Positions 26,801 to 35,228 of a DNA stretch of 64,000 nucleotides are shown piece after piece. Position numbers and translations under genes: made by a program. The DNA lies in assembly GCF_902493135.1 (NCBI RefSeq), contig NZ_CABUOD010000004.1:94064-158063 (forward strand), in the 5' to 3' direction. Position 1 is the stretch's first letter. The number at the start of each line of letters is the position of its first letter. This stretch comes from an uncultured Parabacteroides sp. Lineage in GTDB: Bacteria; Bacteroidota; Bacteroidia; Bacteroidales; Tannerellaceae. The notes beneath the pieces were generated by a model. It saw only the letters and a list, made by a program, of their open reading frames with translations. It ran no database searches and was not told the DNA's origin.

Positions 26801-26852
26801 ATAGGCATCGGATTCATAACGGATGCCTGTCCGTTTCCAATCCGATGCCTAT
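26801..26852. terminator. Bidirectional terminator with nested hairpins
   Basis: ATAGGCATCGGATT (26801-26814) and AATCCGATGCCTAT (26839-26852) form a perfect 14-bp stem. Inside the loop, ACGGA (26819-26823) and TCCGT (26830-26834) form a second stem. A-runs before and T-runs after suit termination from both sides of this convergent junction. Confidence 0.85.
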
Positions 26853-26884
26853 TCGTTTTTACCGGGATAACCACTCAATCCGGC

Positions 26885-29389
26885 CTATTCGCTGATCAGT
26901 TCTATCTTCGCACTCTTCACACCCGGAGCGGATGCTTCAAGGACTATCACGCCCGGTGTTTCTTCCGTCTGTACGACTGCTGTCAGTTGTCCTTTGAAAA
27001 GGGACATCTGCGGAGCCTGGAAAGATTCGAGCGACGCAGGGTCGCCGTTGGCTGCCGCGCGGTAAGAGCCGGAGCCTCGGACGCTGAACTTCACCTTATG
27101 GGTGGCGTCAGGGCAGAGGTTGCCGTTCTTGTCGACAACACGGACATTGATAAAAGAGAGATCCTTGCCATCGGCTTTCAGACGGTCGCGGTCGGCGGCC
27201 AGTTCGATATGGTGAGGCTTGCCGGCAGTATGCACCTCCTCTTCGGCGACGGGGTTGCCCTCCTTGTCATAAGCGACCACCTTCAACGTGCCCGGTTCAT
27301 ATTTCGTGTCCATCCACATCAGGCGGTAGCGCTTCTGTCGTTCGAAACTCTTTTGGGCGGCCTCGGTATAGCTGCTGTCCAGTTCGATGCTCAGGTCTTT
27401 CGTGCGTTTCCCCTGGCTCTTGCCGTTGATAAAGAGTTCGGCTGTAGGATAATTGGTATAGACGAAGACAGGCGTCACTTCGCCTTCACGTCCCGGCCAG
27501 GTCCAATGAGGCAGGATATGCAGGGTACGCTCTGCCTTGTTCCAATGGCTGCGGTACAAGAAATAGCGATCCTTTGGAATACCTGCCAGGTCGATGATGC
27601 CGAACAGGGAACTATGGCTTGGCCAATCCGTATAGTAGGGAGTCGGTTCACCGAGATAGTCGAATCCCGTCCACACGAACTCACCGATGCAATACGGCAA
27701 ATCTTCGTGCTGGATGAAGTCGTCTTCCGGCAAATTGGACCAACCGCAGTGTTCCACGTCATAACCCGAACTCTGGTGATCGTCGTATTTCGCCATCGCC
27801 TTCCGTTCGACCGGGAACTTATAAACGCCGCGTGAACTGACCGTCGATGCCGTTTCGCTGCCTAAGACGATCCGCTGCGGCAACTTCTTATAGTTTATCT
27901 TGTATTTGAAAGGACGGTAGTTGAAACCGGGCACATCCATCACGGCTGCAAAGTTGTTGTTGACCACGGCATCGGGGGCATCCATTCCCTGGGTTACCGG
28001 GCGTGTCGGATCTTCGCGATGGCAGATATCCTGCAACCATTTGGCAATCTTGCAATCGCCTTCGTTCCACTGGTTGGGCACTTCGTTACCGATACACCAC
28101 ATGACGACGCTCGGATTGTTGCGGAAGTTATGAAGCAAGTTCACAAGGTCTTTCTCCGCCCATTCGTCGAAGAGCAGATTGTAACCGTTCTTGCATTTCG
28201 CCACGTTCCACTCGTCAAAGCTCTCCGCCATGATCATCATGCCCATTTCGTCACAAGCCCTTACCAACTCAGGAGCAGGCATGTTGTGGGAAGTACGGAT
28301 CGCGTTACACCCCATGTCTTTCAGGATACGGATCTGGCGGCGGATGGCAGCGTCGTTGACGGCAGCCCCCAACGGGCCGAGATCGTGATGGTTGCAGACG
28401 CCCTTGAAGACGGTCCGCTTGCCGTTCAGGAAGAAGCCTTTGTCCGGTATGATCTCGATCGAGCGGATACCGAAAGGAGTCGTATAGACATCCTTCAGCT
28501 CGTCGCCTTCATACAGGCGGGTTTCTGCCGAATACAAAGCCGGCATTTCGGGCGACCATAAGGACGGATCCCGGATGATAAACTCCTGCTCCGCCTGGCC
28601 GTTGTCGTATTTCATCTGCGCAAGAGAAGTGCGGACAGCCGTCAGCTTCTGCTTGTTCGGGTTCCATACGCCGGTTTCCACGCTGTATTTGGCAGGATCG
28701 GCCCCTTCGGGAAGCACCACTTTGGTGCGCACGTTCACTTTGGCAAATTTTTCGTTGACCGAAGGAGTCGTGATATATGTCCCCCAAACCGGGATATAGG
28801 CGTCTTCGGTAACGATCAGGTGAACATTCCGGTAAAGGCCGGCTCCGGGATACCAGCGGGAAGATTCCGGCAGGTTTTCCAAACGGACGGCGAGGGTGTT
28901 CTTCTGCCCGGGCTTCAGGTATTTCGTGATATCGAAGTGGAAGGAGTTGTAACCATACGGCCAATAGCCGACCTTCTGTCCGTTGATATAGACATTGGCA
29001 TGGCTCATCGCCCCGTCGAACAGGATCGTCGCCCGCTTACCGGCCTGGAACTGCGGGACGTCGAACTCGGTGCGATACCAGCCCACACCGACAAACGGCA
29101 GCCCGCCGGTACGCCCGGCATGCTCCATCGCCTCCTTCTGGCCGTCCTGCGAGATGGCGACCTCCTGTTTATCGTTCTGGGAACTGAAAGGGCCGTAGAT
29201 CGCCCAATCGTGCGGGACAGTCACGGACTGCCACTTGCTGTCGTCGAAAGCAGGTTTTATAAACTCGTTGTTGTCTTCGCGGGTGAACTTCCAGTTTTTC
29301 TCCAACAGGACTTCACTCCGCCCTTGTGCCGACAAGGCCGACACGCACCCAAACAAGCCTACCAAAGCTGCGAAATAGATTCTTTTCAT
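26885..29389 (-). CDS. Glycoside hydrolase family 2 (beta-galactosidase-like), secreted
   Basis: This is an 834-residue exo-glycosidase with a signal peptide (MKRIYFAALVGLFGCVSALSAQ). Domain order is a sugar-binding jelly roll (~25-200), an immunoglobulin-like domain, a TIM barrel with acid/base Glu436 in CIGNEVPNQW and nucleophile Glu570 in CIGEFVWTGFDY, then DUF4982-like (PVFVYTNYPTAELFINGKSQG) and C-terminal beta domains (SFINVRVVDKNGNLCPDA). GH2 enzymes release terminal beta-linked galactose, glucuronic acid or mannose; the exact sugar is not determinable. It is not next to the SusC/D pair, and its promoter faces away from the dicarboxylate transporter. Confidence 0.93.
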   Translation of the reverse strand: MKRIYFAALVGLFGCVSALSAQGRSEVLLEKNWKFTREDNNEFIKPAFDDSKWQSVTVPHDWAIYGPFSSQNDKQEVAISQDGQKEAMEHAGRTGGLPFVGVGWYRTEFDVPQFQAGKRATILFDGAMSHANVYINGQKVGYWPYGYNSFHFDITKYLKPGQKNTLAVRLENLPESSRWYPGAGLYRNVHLIVTEDAYIPVWGTYITTPSVNEKFAKVNVRTKVVLPEGADPAKYSVETGVWNPNKQKLTAVRTSLAQMKYDNGQAEQEFIIRDPSLWSPEMPALYSAETRLYEGDELKDVYTTPFGIRSIEIIPDKGFFLNGKRTVFKGVCNHHDLGPLGAAVNDAAIRRQIRILKDMGCNAIRTSHNMPAPELVRACDEMGMMIMAESFDEWNVAKCKNGYNLLFDEWAEKDLVNLLHNFRNNPSVVMWCIGNEVPNQWNEGDCKIAKWLQDICHREDPTRPVTQGMDAPDAVVNNNFAAVMDVPGFNYRPFKYKINYKKLPQRIVLGSETASTVSSRGVYKFPVERKAMAKYDDHQSSGYDVEHCGWSNLPEDDFIQHEDLPYCIGEFVWTGFDYLGEPTPYYTDWPSHSSLFGIIDLAGIPKDRYFLYRSHWNKAERTLHILPHWTWPGREGEVTPVFVYTNYPTAELFINGKSQGKRTKDLSIELDSSYTEAAQKSFERQKRYRLMWMDTKYEPGTLKVVAYDKEGNPVAEEEVHTAGKPHHIELAADRDRLKADGKDLSFINVRVVDKNGNLCPDATHKVKFSVRGSGSYRAAANGDPASLESFQAPQMSLFKGQLTAVVQTEETPGVIVLEASAPGVKSAKIELISE

Positions 29390-29422
29390 TCGTATTAATT
29401 GTTTTTGTAGTACTTAGCGCAA

Positions 29423-29453
29423 CAAAAATAATTAAATTTGCAACCTTTACAAA
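29423..29453 (-). promoter_or_regulatory. Housekeeping promoter for the GH2 gene (TTTG-N19-TATTTTTG)
   Basis: On the minus strand a -33 TTTG (complement of 29450-29453) and a -7 TATTTTTG (complement of 29423-29430) are separated by 19 bp, an excellent Bacteroidetes match. An opposite-strand -7 box, TAAATTTG (29433-29440), probably serves the divergent transporter gene. Confidence 0.7.
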
Positions 29454-29475
29454 CTAAATCTGCATTTTACAAGAC

Positions 29476-30795
29476 ATGTTGTTACAATTACTATTCGTTT
29501 TAATTGCAATCATTATCGGAGCCCGCCTCGGCGGTATCGGTTTAGGCGTATTAGGCGGCCTGGGACTGGCGGTCCTCACTTTCGGATTCGGACTGGAGCC
29601 TACTTCGCCACCCATCGACGTGATGTTGATGATCGTCGCCGTCATCGCCGCCGCTAGTTGCATGCAGGCTGCCGGCGGACTGGACCTGATGGTGAAATGG
29701 GCGGAAAAGTTGCTGCGCAAGAATCCCTCCAAGATCACGCTCCTCAGCCCGCTGGTTACTTATATCTTCACCTTCATTGCGGGAACGGGACATGTGGCTT
29801 ATTCGGTCCTTCCCGTGATAGCGGAGGTTGCAACCGAAACGAAGATACGTCCCGAACGGCCGTTAGGGATTGCGGTGATCGCCTCCCAGCAGGCCATTAC
29901 CGCCAGTCCGATCTCGGCGGCGACCGTAGCATTGCTCAGTATGCTGTCGGGGCAACATATATCGTTGATGGACATCCTGATGATCTCCGTCCCCTGCACG
30001 TTGGCCGGTGTCCTGACGGGAGCGTTCTGCTCGCTGCGCGTCGGAAAAGAGCTGGCGGAAGACCCCGAATACCTGCGCCGCATCGCAAACGGGGAGTTCA
30101 CGGGCGATAAATATAGGGCGAAAGGAGTCGAGAACCATCGCGCCGCCCTCCTGTCGGTGATCATATTCATTGCGGCGACAATCGGCATCGTCCTCTTCGG
30201 CTCGATGGATTCGTTGCGCCCGGTGTTCGGCCTGGCAGACGGGGCGACCCGGCAGATGCAGATGGCGCATATCATCGAGATCCTGATGCTTTCGGCTGCC
30301 GCCCTTATCCTCCTCGTCACCCGGACGGACGGGATAAAGGCCGTACAAGGCTCCGTCTTCTCCGCCGGCATGCAGGCGGTCGTCGCGATCTTCGGCATCG
30401 CCTGGATGGGCGACACCTTCATCGGCGGGAACATGGCGGAGCTGAAAGGCTCGATCGAACATATCGTGACGGAAATGCCGTGGCTGTTCGGCCTGGCCCT
30501 GTTCGTGATGTCCATCCTCTTGTTCAGCCAGGCGGCGACCATCCGCGCGATGTTGCCGTTAGGAATCGCCCTCGGCATCTCTCCCTATATGCTGATCGCG
30601 CTGTTCCCCGCCGTAAACGGATATTTCTTTATCCCGAACTATCCGACCATCGTAGCCGCCATCAATTTCGACCGGACCGGGACGACGCATATCGGCAAAT
30701 ATCTCCTCAACCATTCGTTCATGATGCCGGGCTTGGTTGCCACCGGAGTGTCGGTGGCGTTGGGGTTGCTGCTGATCCGGCTGTTTCATTTTTAG
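29476..30795 (+). CDS. Anaerobic C4-dicarboxylate transporter (Dcu family)
   Basis: The 439-residue inner-membrane carrier has about ten to twelve hydrophobic helices and Dcu-family phrases IVAVIAAASCMQAAGGLDLM, FIAGTGHVAYSVLPVIAEV, RPLGIAVIASQQAITASPIS and FIPNYPTIVAAINFDRTGTT. Dcu carriers exchange fumarate, malate or aspartate for succinate during fumarate respiration, fitting a succinate-producing anaerobe. The start at 29476 gives a standard N-terminus. DcuA and DcuB subtypes cannot be told apart by eye. Confidence 0.95.
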   Translation: MLLQLLFVLIAIIIGARLGGIGLGVLGGLGLAVLTFGFGLEPTSPPIDVMLMIVAVIAAASCMQAAGGLDLMVKWAEKLLRKNPSKITLLSPLVTYIFTFIAGTGHVAYSVLPVIAEVATETKIRPERPLGIAVIASQQAITASPISAATVALLSMLSGQHISLMDILMISVPCTLAGVLTGAFCSLRVGKELAEDPEYLRRIANGEFTGDKYRAKGVENHRAALLSVIIFIAATIGIVLFGSMDSLRPVFGLADGATRQMQMAHIIEILMLSAAALILLVTRTDGIKAVQGSVFSAGMQAVVAIFGIAWMGDTFIGGNMAELKGSIEHIVTEMPWLFGLALFVMSILLFSQAATIRAMLPLGIALGISPYMLIALFPAVNGYFFIPNYPTIVAAINFDRTGTTHIGKYLLNHSFMMPGLVATGVSVALGLLLIRLFHF

Positions 30796-30839
30796 GCATA
30801 CATTATATATTATAGATCATCTTAAATAGTAATTCTATC

Positions 30840-31271
30840 ATGATTAAATTCGATTATTCCCAAGTCCCTTACAATTATGGGACATGCGCCGCGGACAATT
30901 GCCCCAAGTCCTCTACCTGCCTCCGCCATCTGGCATTGAAACATGCCCCGGCAAAACCGGCATTCCTGATGACTCTAAGTCCGGCTGCACTCAAAAGCAT
31001 AAAGGGAGATTGCAAATATTACCGCCCGAACATAGAAATCCGCTATGCCAAGGGCTTCCTGAACCTGATCGGCTCGCTGAAAGTAAATGCCGCCCAGACA
31101 TTCCGCTGCAGGCTTATCTCCCACTTCGGACGCAAGAATTATTATCTTGCCCGCAAAGGGGAATGGCTGATCCACCCTACAGAACAGCAATACATCATCA
31201 AGCAGGCAAAAGAACTTGGGCTTGAAACGAATGATTACTTCGACGGTTATATCGACGGCTACGACTGGTAA
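30840..31271 (+). CDS. DUF6078-like cysteine-rich protein
   Basis: This 143-residue cytoplasmic protein has an N-terminal Cys cluster (CAADNCPKSSTC, then GDCKYYRP) that could bind a metal. A helical middle (AQTFRCRLISHFGRKNYYLARKG) and an acidic tail (GYIDGYDW) follow. It resembles the DUF6078 family of Bacteroidales, whose function I do not know. It follows the transporter gene by 44 bp and may be co-transcribed. The palindromic array begins ~50 bp after its stop. Confidence 0.7.
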   Translation: MIKFDYSQVPYNYGTCAADNCPKSSTCLRHLALKHAPAKPAFLMTLSPAALKSIKGDCKYYRPNIEIRYAKGFLNLIGSLKVNAAQTFRCRLISHFGRKNYYLARKGEWLIHPTEQQYIIKQAKELGLETNDYFDGYIDGYDW

Positions 31272-31322
31272 AAAGAGAGGCAAAACAAAGGCCTTTATCT
31301 AATTAAGCTACAACATATTACA

Positions 31323-31455
31323 GTTTCCTACGGTAGGAAACTATAGTTTCTCGCCCAGGAAACTGAAATTCCCCGGGCAGGGAACTGTAATTTCCTAAGC
31401 TGGAAACTGCCGTTTCCCACTTAGGAAACCGTAGTTTCCCACTAAGGGAACAGGA
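31323..31455. repeat. Array of six ~22-bp palindromic units (GTTTCC-N6-GGAAAC)
   Basis: Units start at 31323, 31346, 31368, 31390, 31412 and 31434, a period of 23 then 22 bp. Each has a GTTTCC-like left arm, a ~6-nt loop, a GGAAAC-like right arm and a 4-nt linker (TATA, TGAA, TGTA, TGCC, CGTA). Where a left arm changes (ATTCCC), the right arm usually changes with it (GGGAAC), so pairing is kept. There are no unique spacers, so it is not CRISPR. Confidence 0.85.
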
Positions 31456-31561
31456 AAGGGATGCCTATGGGATTTTCTATCGCATCCAATCAGAATGCCC
31501 GGAAGCCGCTGTTCTTTCTAAAAAAGCCTTTGGGGATAGAGGTTATTACACCATATTTTCC

Positions 31562-31569
31562 TAACTTTG
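31562..31569 (+). promoter_or_regulatory. Candidate -7 box (TAACTTTG)
   Basis: It matches TAnnTTTG and lies 28 bp before the ATG at 31597. No convincing -33 box is seen. Confidence 0.5.
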
Positions 31570-31596
31570 TGTAGTAATTAATTTAATCGGAAGTAT

Positions 31597-33144
31597 ATGG
31601 CAAAGCTTTATCCCATCGGCATACAGAATTTCGAAAAGATCAGACGTAATGACTTTCTTTATGTAGACAAAACTGATTTAATTCACCGATTAGTAAAAAC
31701 GGGAAGTTATTATTTCCTGAGCCGCCCCCGACGGTTCGGGAAAAGCCTGCTGATTTCTACACTCGAAGCCTACTTTCAGGGAAAGAAAGAGTTGTTTGAT
31801 GGACTCGCGATTGCAGAAAAGGAAAAGGAATGGATCGTGCGTCCGGTGCTTCATATCGATTTGAATATTTCCCAATACGAGCAGGAAAGCGATCTGGAAG
31901 ATATGCTGAACCGCAGCCTGGTTGCCTGGGAAAAACTGTACGGGGCTGATCCGGCTGAAAGAAGTCTGGCGTTGCGTTTTGCCGGTGTGATAGAGCGGGC
32001 TTACGAACAGACCGGCCAACGTGTTGCCATATTGATCGACGAATACGACAAACCATTGCTCCAGGCCATCACCAATCAGGAGTTGCAGGAAAAATTCCGC
32101 AATACATTGAAGCCTTTCTATGGAGTGATGAAATCCAAAGACGGGTGCATCAAGTTCGCCCTGCTTACGGGGGTGACCAAGTTCGGGAAAGTCAGCGTGT
32201 TCAGCGATTTGAATAATCTGATGGATATTTCGATGGACGACCGGTACATCGATATTTGCGGCATTACAGAGAAAGAAATCCATGTCAACTTCGAAGAGGA
32301 ACTACATGAACTTGCAGACAATCTAAAGATTAATTATGAACAGGCCTGCAAAGAATTGAAAGCTCGTTACGACGGCTATCATTTTGTAGAAGACTCGGAA
32401 GGGATATACAATCCTTTCAGCTTGTTAAATACTTTTGCCAAGATGAAGTTCGGCAGCTACTGGTTCGAAACCGGAACGCCTTCCTATTTGGTGGCGTTAT
32501 TGAAGAAAAGCCATTACAACCTATATGAAATGGCACACGAACAAACCAGCTCCGCCGTGTTGAACAGCATCGACGCCAACTCTTTAAGCCCCATCCCGGT
32601 CATTTACCAAAGCGGTTACCTGACAATAAAAGGATATGATAAGGAATTCGGCATCTACCGGTTAGGCTTCCCTAACAAAGAAGTGGAAGAGGGTTTCATC
32701 AATTACCTGCTGCCTTTCTACACATCCGTAAACGCCGTAGATTCGGCATTTGAGATACAACGTTTCGTCCAGGAAATCCGGGGCGGAGAGATCGACGCAT
32801 TCTTCCGCCGCCTGCAATACTTCTTTGCCGATACGCCTTACGAATTGATCCGGGATCTGGAAGTGCATTACCAGAATGTGCTTTTCATCGTCTTCAAGCT
32901 GGCCGGTTTCTATGTGAAAGCAGAATATCACACATCGCAAGGACGCGTCGACCTGGTCTTGCAAACAGACCGCTACATATATATAATGGAATTCAAACTG
33001 GAAGGTACCGCCGAGGAAGCATTACGCCAGATCGAAGAAAAGGGGTACGCGCTGCCGTTCGCCGGCGATTCGCGCCGACTGTATAAAATCGGCGTGAACT
33101 TCAGCTTTAAGACACGAAATATCGAAAGCTGGATCGTGAAATGA
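31597..33144 (+). CDS. AAA-ATPase-like/PD-(D/E)XK nuclease-fold protein
   Basis: This 515-residue protein belongs to the large Bacteroidales family with an N-terminal AAA-ATPase_like domain and a C-terminal PD-(D/E)XK domain (PDDEXK_9/DUF1703). Walker A is RPRRFGKSLL near residue 50 and Walker B is VAILIDEYDKPLL near 150. The nuclease-like core reads GRVDLVLQ and IYIMEFKLEG near 450-470. The genuine role of the family is unclear; many copies per genome suggest defence, mobile DNA or housekeeping repair. It ends 16 bp from the convergent Crp/Fnr gene. Confidence 0.88.
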   Translation: MAKLYPIGIQNFEKIRRNDFLYVDKTDLIHRLVKTGSYYFLSRPRRFGKSLLISTLEAYFQGKKELFDGLAIAEKEKEWIVRPVLHIDLNISQYEQESDLEDMLNRSLVAWEKLYGADPAERSLALRFAGVIERAYEQTGQRVAILIDEYDKPLLQAITNQELQEKFRNTLKPFYGVMKSKDGCIKFALLTGVTKFGKVSVFSDLNNLMDISMDDRYIDICGITEKEIHVNFEEELHELADNLKINYEQACKELKARYDGYHFVEDSEGIYNPFSLLNTFAKMKFGSYWFETGTPSYLVALLKKSHYNLYEMAHEQTSSAVLNSIDANSLSPIPVIYQSGYLTIKGYDKEFGIYRLGFPNKEVEEGFINYLLPFYTSVNAVDSAFEIQRFVQEIRGGEIDAFFRRLQYFFADTPYELIRDLEVHYQNVLFIVFKLAGFYVKAEYHTSQGRVDLVLQTDRYIYIMEFKLEGTAEEALRQIEEKGYALPFAGDSRRLYKIGVNFSFKTRNIESWIVK

Positions 33145-33160
33145 TTTAAACATGAAAGAG

Positions 33161-33826
33161 TCACAACATGCAGGTCAATGCCTGCTTGTTCAGGATGTGG
33201 ACTTTGTTGCGGGAAATCTTGATAAAGCCGCTGTCGACAAGTTTGTTGATCTCTTTGGACAGTGCAGGGCGCGTCACGCCGAAGTATTCGGCAAGCTGTA
33301 CCTGGTTATGCTCCATTTCGACAACGTCCGAACCGTCTTTCAGGTGGTCGAGCAGATAATAAATGTAACGGCTGCGGATGCCCCGGAACGAAAGGACGCG
33401 AAGGCGCGTCATCGTGCAACGGTTACAACTGGTGCTGACGCAAAGGAAATTGTGCAGGAGTTGCGGCATGCTGTGCATCAATGTAAAAAAATCGGCTTTA
33501 GCCACACGTACGAGGGTGACTTCTTCTTCGACGATAAAGGTAGCGGGAAACTGGTTCTTCTCGGCGAAGATATGCGGAGTGGCAAAGGTGCGGGGTGCCT
33601 GGATGACTTCGACACGGACAATATTGCCCGACACGTCCGTCACGTCCACATTGAGCTTTCCTTCCAACAGGATGTGCAGGGCGTTGCAGGCAGTTCCCTG
33701 CCGTATGATCGTCATCCCCTTCGGGTAATGGTCGATCGTGTATTCGAGCTTGTCGAGCAGTTCTTCCTGCATCTTCAGGGTAAAACCCCTGAAGAGCGGA
33801 ATTTTAAATATATCGTGAATGTCCAT
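33161..33826 (-). CDS. Crp/Fnr-family transcriptional regulator
   Basis: The 221-residue regulator has an N-terminal cyclic-nucleotide-binding-like domain (KGMTIIRQGTACNALHILLEGKLNVDV) and a C-terminal helix-turn-helix (VQLAEYFGVTRPALSKEINKLVDSG). The start at 33826 (MDIHDIFKIPLFRGF) is the family start; the longer in-frame extension lacks homology. Cysteines around CVSTSCNRC lie near the dimerisation helix, not in the N-terminal Fnr cluster pattern, so an Fe-S cluster is not evident. It follows the nrf and porin genes on the same strand and has its own -7 box. By context it probably controls nitrite or nitrosative-stress genes. Confidence 0.88.
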   Translation of the reverse strand: MDIHDIFKIPLFRGFTLKMQEELLDKLEYTIDHYPKGMTIIRQGTACNALHILLEGKLNVDVTDVSGNIVRVEVIQAPRTFATPHIFAEKNQFPATFIVEEEVTLVRVAKADFFTLMHSMPQLLHNFLCVSTSCNRCTMTRLRVLSFRGIRSRYIYYLLDHLKDGSDVVEMEHNQVQLAEYFGVTRPALSKEINKLVDSGFIKISRNKVHILNKQALTCML

Positions 33827-33863
33827 ATCTTTTGTGTTTAGTACCAGATCCGTTCCTGTCCGG

Positions 33864-33871
33864 CAAAGATA
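33864..33871 (-). promoter_or_regulatory. Candidate -7 box (TATCTTTG) for the Crp/Fnr gene
   Basis: On the minus strand it reads TATCTTTG, a perfect TAnnTTTG, 37 bp before the ATG. It suggests the regulator can be expressed apart from the upstream nrf transcript. Confidence 0.5.
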
Positions 33872-33894
33872 GGACATTTCCCGAACTAAACGGC

Positions 33895-35205
33895 TCACCA
33901 CTTCGTCATAAATACGCGCGGATTGACATTTAACGACAGCCATCCCCAATCTTGCCAGCTCGACTTGCTGCCGCCTTTCACGACTTCCATCGTTTCCCCG
34001 GCAAGCATCGTCGAGTAGCCGGCGGAGAGTTTCACATCTTTCATGATCTGCCAGTCCACCTGCAAATCGAGTTCCGATCCCAAGCCGCGGCCGGCATCTT
34101 CGCCGTGTCGAAGCTCGACATCGCTCGTGATCGAGAAGTAGTGGTAGGCCAGCGAGAGGTTTACTTTCTTCGACGGTTTGTAGGCGACGGACAGTTGGTT
34201 GTCCCACAAGCCCGGGTTCATGTTGCTGTCGATAAATTTGGAGGCGTAGAAATAGTCCATCGCTCCGTAGAACTTATGATGAGTTCCGTACAGAGGGTCG
34301 AAAGCCTTGTATTTCCCGTCCGGGTCGTTGCCGTTGCCGCTCAGGTAATCGCTGCCGATGCCGATCTTCCAGTGCGGATCGATCTGGCAGGCGGCATTGA
34401 CGGCCCACATGAAGGCGGAAATGTCGCGATTGGCAACGGTCTTGCCGAACTGGTAGTAGAAGGTTCCGCCGAAGGTCCAGTTGCCCGGCAGGTAATAGAG
34501 GTTCGTTCCGAGGGTCTGCATGTACTTCGTATCGGCCTTTTTCTCTTCGGGACTTACCGGCTCGATACCTAAGTTCATAAAGAGGAAAGAGGCGCGGAAG
34601 TCCCGGGTGAACTTATGTTGGTACCAAAGTGTCTGCATCGTCTTATAGGGCTGTCCGCCGGGCGCGTAGTAGGTCCCGCCTATCGTTTTCTCGTCGTTCT
34701 GGTTGAAAGAGAGGATGAGGTGAAGCTGGTTATCGGCATTCTGATACCCCAACTTGAGAGCGTCGTGGTAGCGTCCGGCCACGTTCCAGTCCAGTGCGCC
34801 GAGGATGCGTTCGTCATCGTAAACCAAAGACTGGCGGCCGAGCTTGGCGAACAGGCCGTGCCCGAAGTCGAGTTGTGCCCAGGCTTCGTTGAGGATGAAG
34901 CGGCCGTTCTTGTCGATCTGCGGGTCTTGCCCCCATACGCCGACGTGCTGGGCGGAAAGTCCGATCGAGAGGTTGTCGCGCTCGTAGTTCATCGTGAGGC
35001 GTGCGCGGTTGTTGATGAAGCCCGTCGCCTCGTCACCCTTATGACGGGGGAAGAGAACGCCGTTGCGATATTCCGCCCGCGGACGTATCTGGATATTCAT
35101 GGAGAAGGTGTTCTCCTTCGCATCGCTTTTTTCTGTTTCTTCGGCACGGAGTTGGCCGGAACTCCAAAGGACAAGCCCGGAGAGTATGCACATAAGTTTC
35201 TTCAT
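33895..35205 (-). CDS. Alginate_export-type outer-membrane porin
   Basis: The 436-residue beta-barrel has a signal peptide (MKKLMCILSGLVLWSSGQLRAEE). Repeated amphipathic strands include IQIRPRAEYRNGVLF, AWAQLDFGHGLFAKLGRQSLVYDDERILG and VNLSLAYHYFSITSD, matching the alginate_export porin family. It begins 23 bp after the ccsA-like gene, inside the nitrite-respiration operon, so a role in letting nitrite or another small anion into the periplasm is an inference. The last residues (NPRVFMTKW) end on an aromatic, as barrels do. Confidence 0.85.
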   Translation of the reverse strand: MKKLMCILSGLVLWSSGQLRAEETEKSDAKENTFSMNIQIRPRAEYRNGVLFPRHKGDEATGFINNRARLTMNYERDNLSIGLSAQHVGVWGQDPQIDKNGRFILNEAWAQLDFGHGLFAKLGRQSLVYDDERILGALDWNVAGRYHDALKLGYQNADNQLHLILSFNQNDEKTIGGTYYAPGGQPYKTMQTLWYQHKFTRDFRASFLFMNLGIEPVSPEEKKADTKYMQTLGTNLYYLPGNWTFGGTFYYQFGKTVANRDISAFMWAVNAACQIDPHWKIGIGSDYLSGNGNDPDGKYKAFDPLYGTHHKFYGAMDYFYASKFIDSNMNPGLWDNQLSVAYKPSKKVNLSLAYHYFSITSDVELRHGEDAGRGLGSELDLQVDWQIMKDVKLSAGYSTMLAGETMEVVKGGSKSSWQDWGWLSLNVNPRVFMTKW

Positions 35206-35228
35206 ACAATTTATTTTTAAGTTAATGA

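Larger units (their letters stand above)
31272..31596. other. 325-bp intergenic region holding the palindrome array and a candidate promoter
   Basis: Apart from the 22-bp array (31323-31455) and a TAACTTTG -7 box (31562-31569) ahead of the AAA-ATPase gene, I see no reading frame or RNA gene here. Confidence 0.8.

Noticed and set aside
31323..31455. CRISPR array
   Set aside because: The 22-bp units abut directly and vary in sequence, with no unique spacers of ~30 bp and no cas genes nearby.
33161..34207. Extended N-terminus of the Crp/Fnr regulator
   Set aside because: The first ~127 codons are antisense to the porin gene end and the leader; the family start at 33826 has a -7 box upstream.
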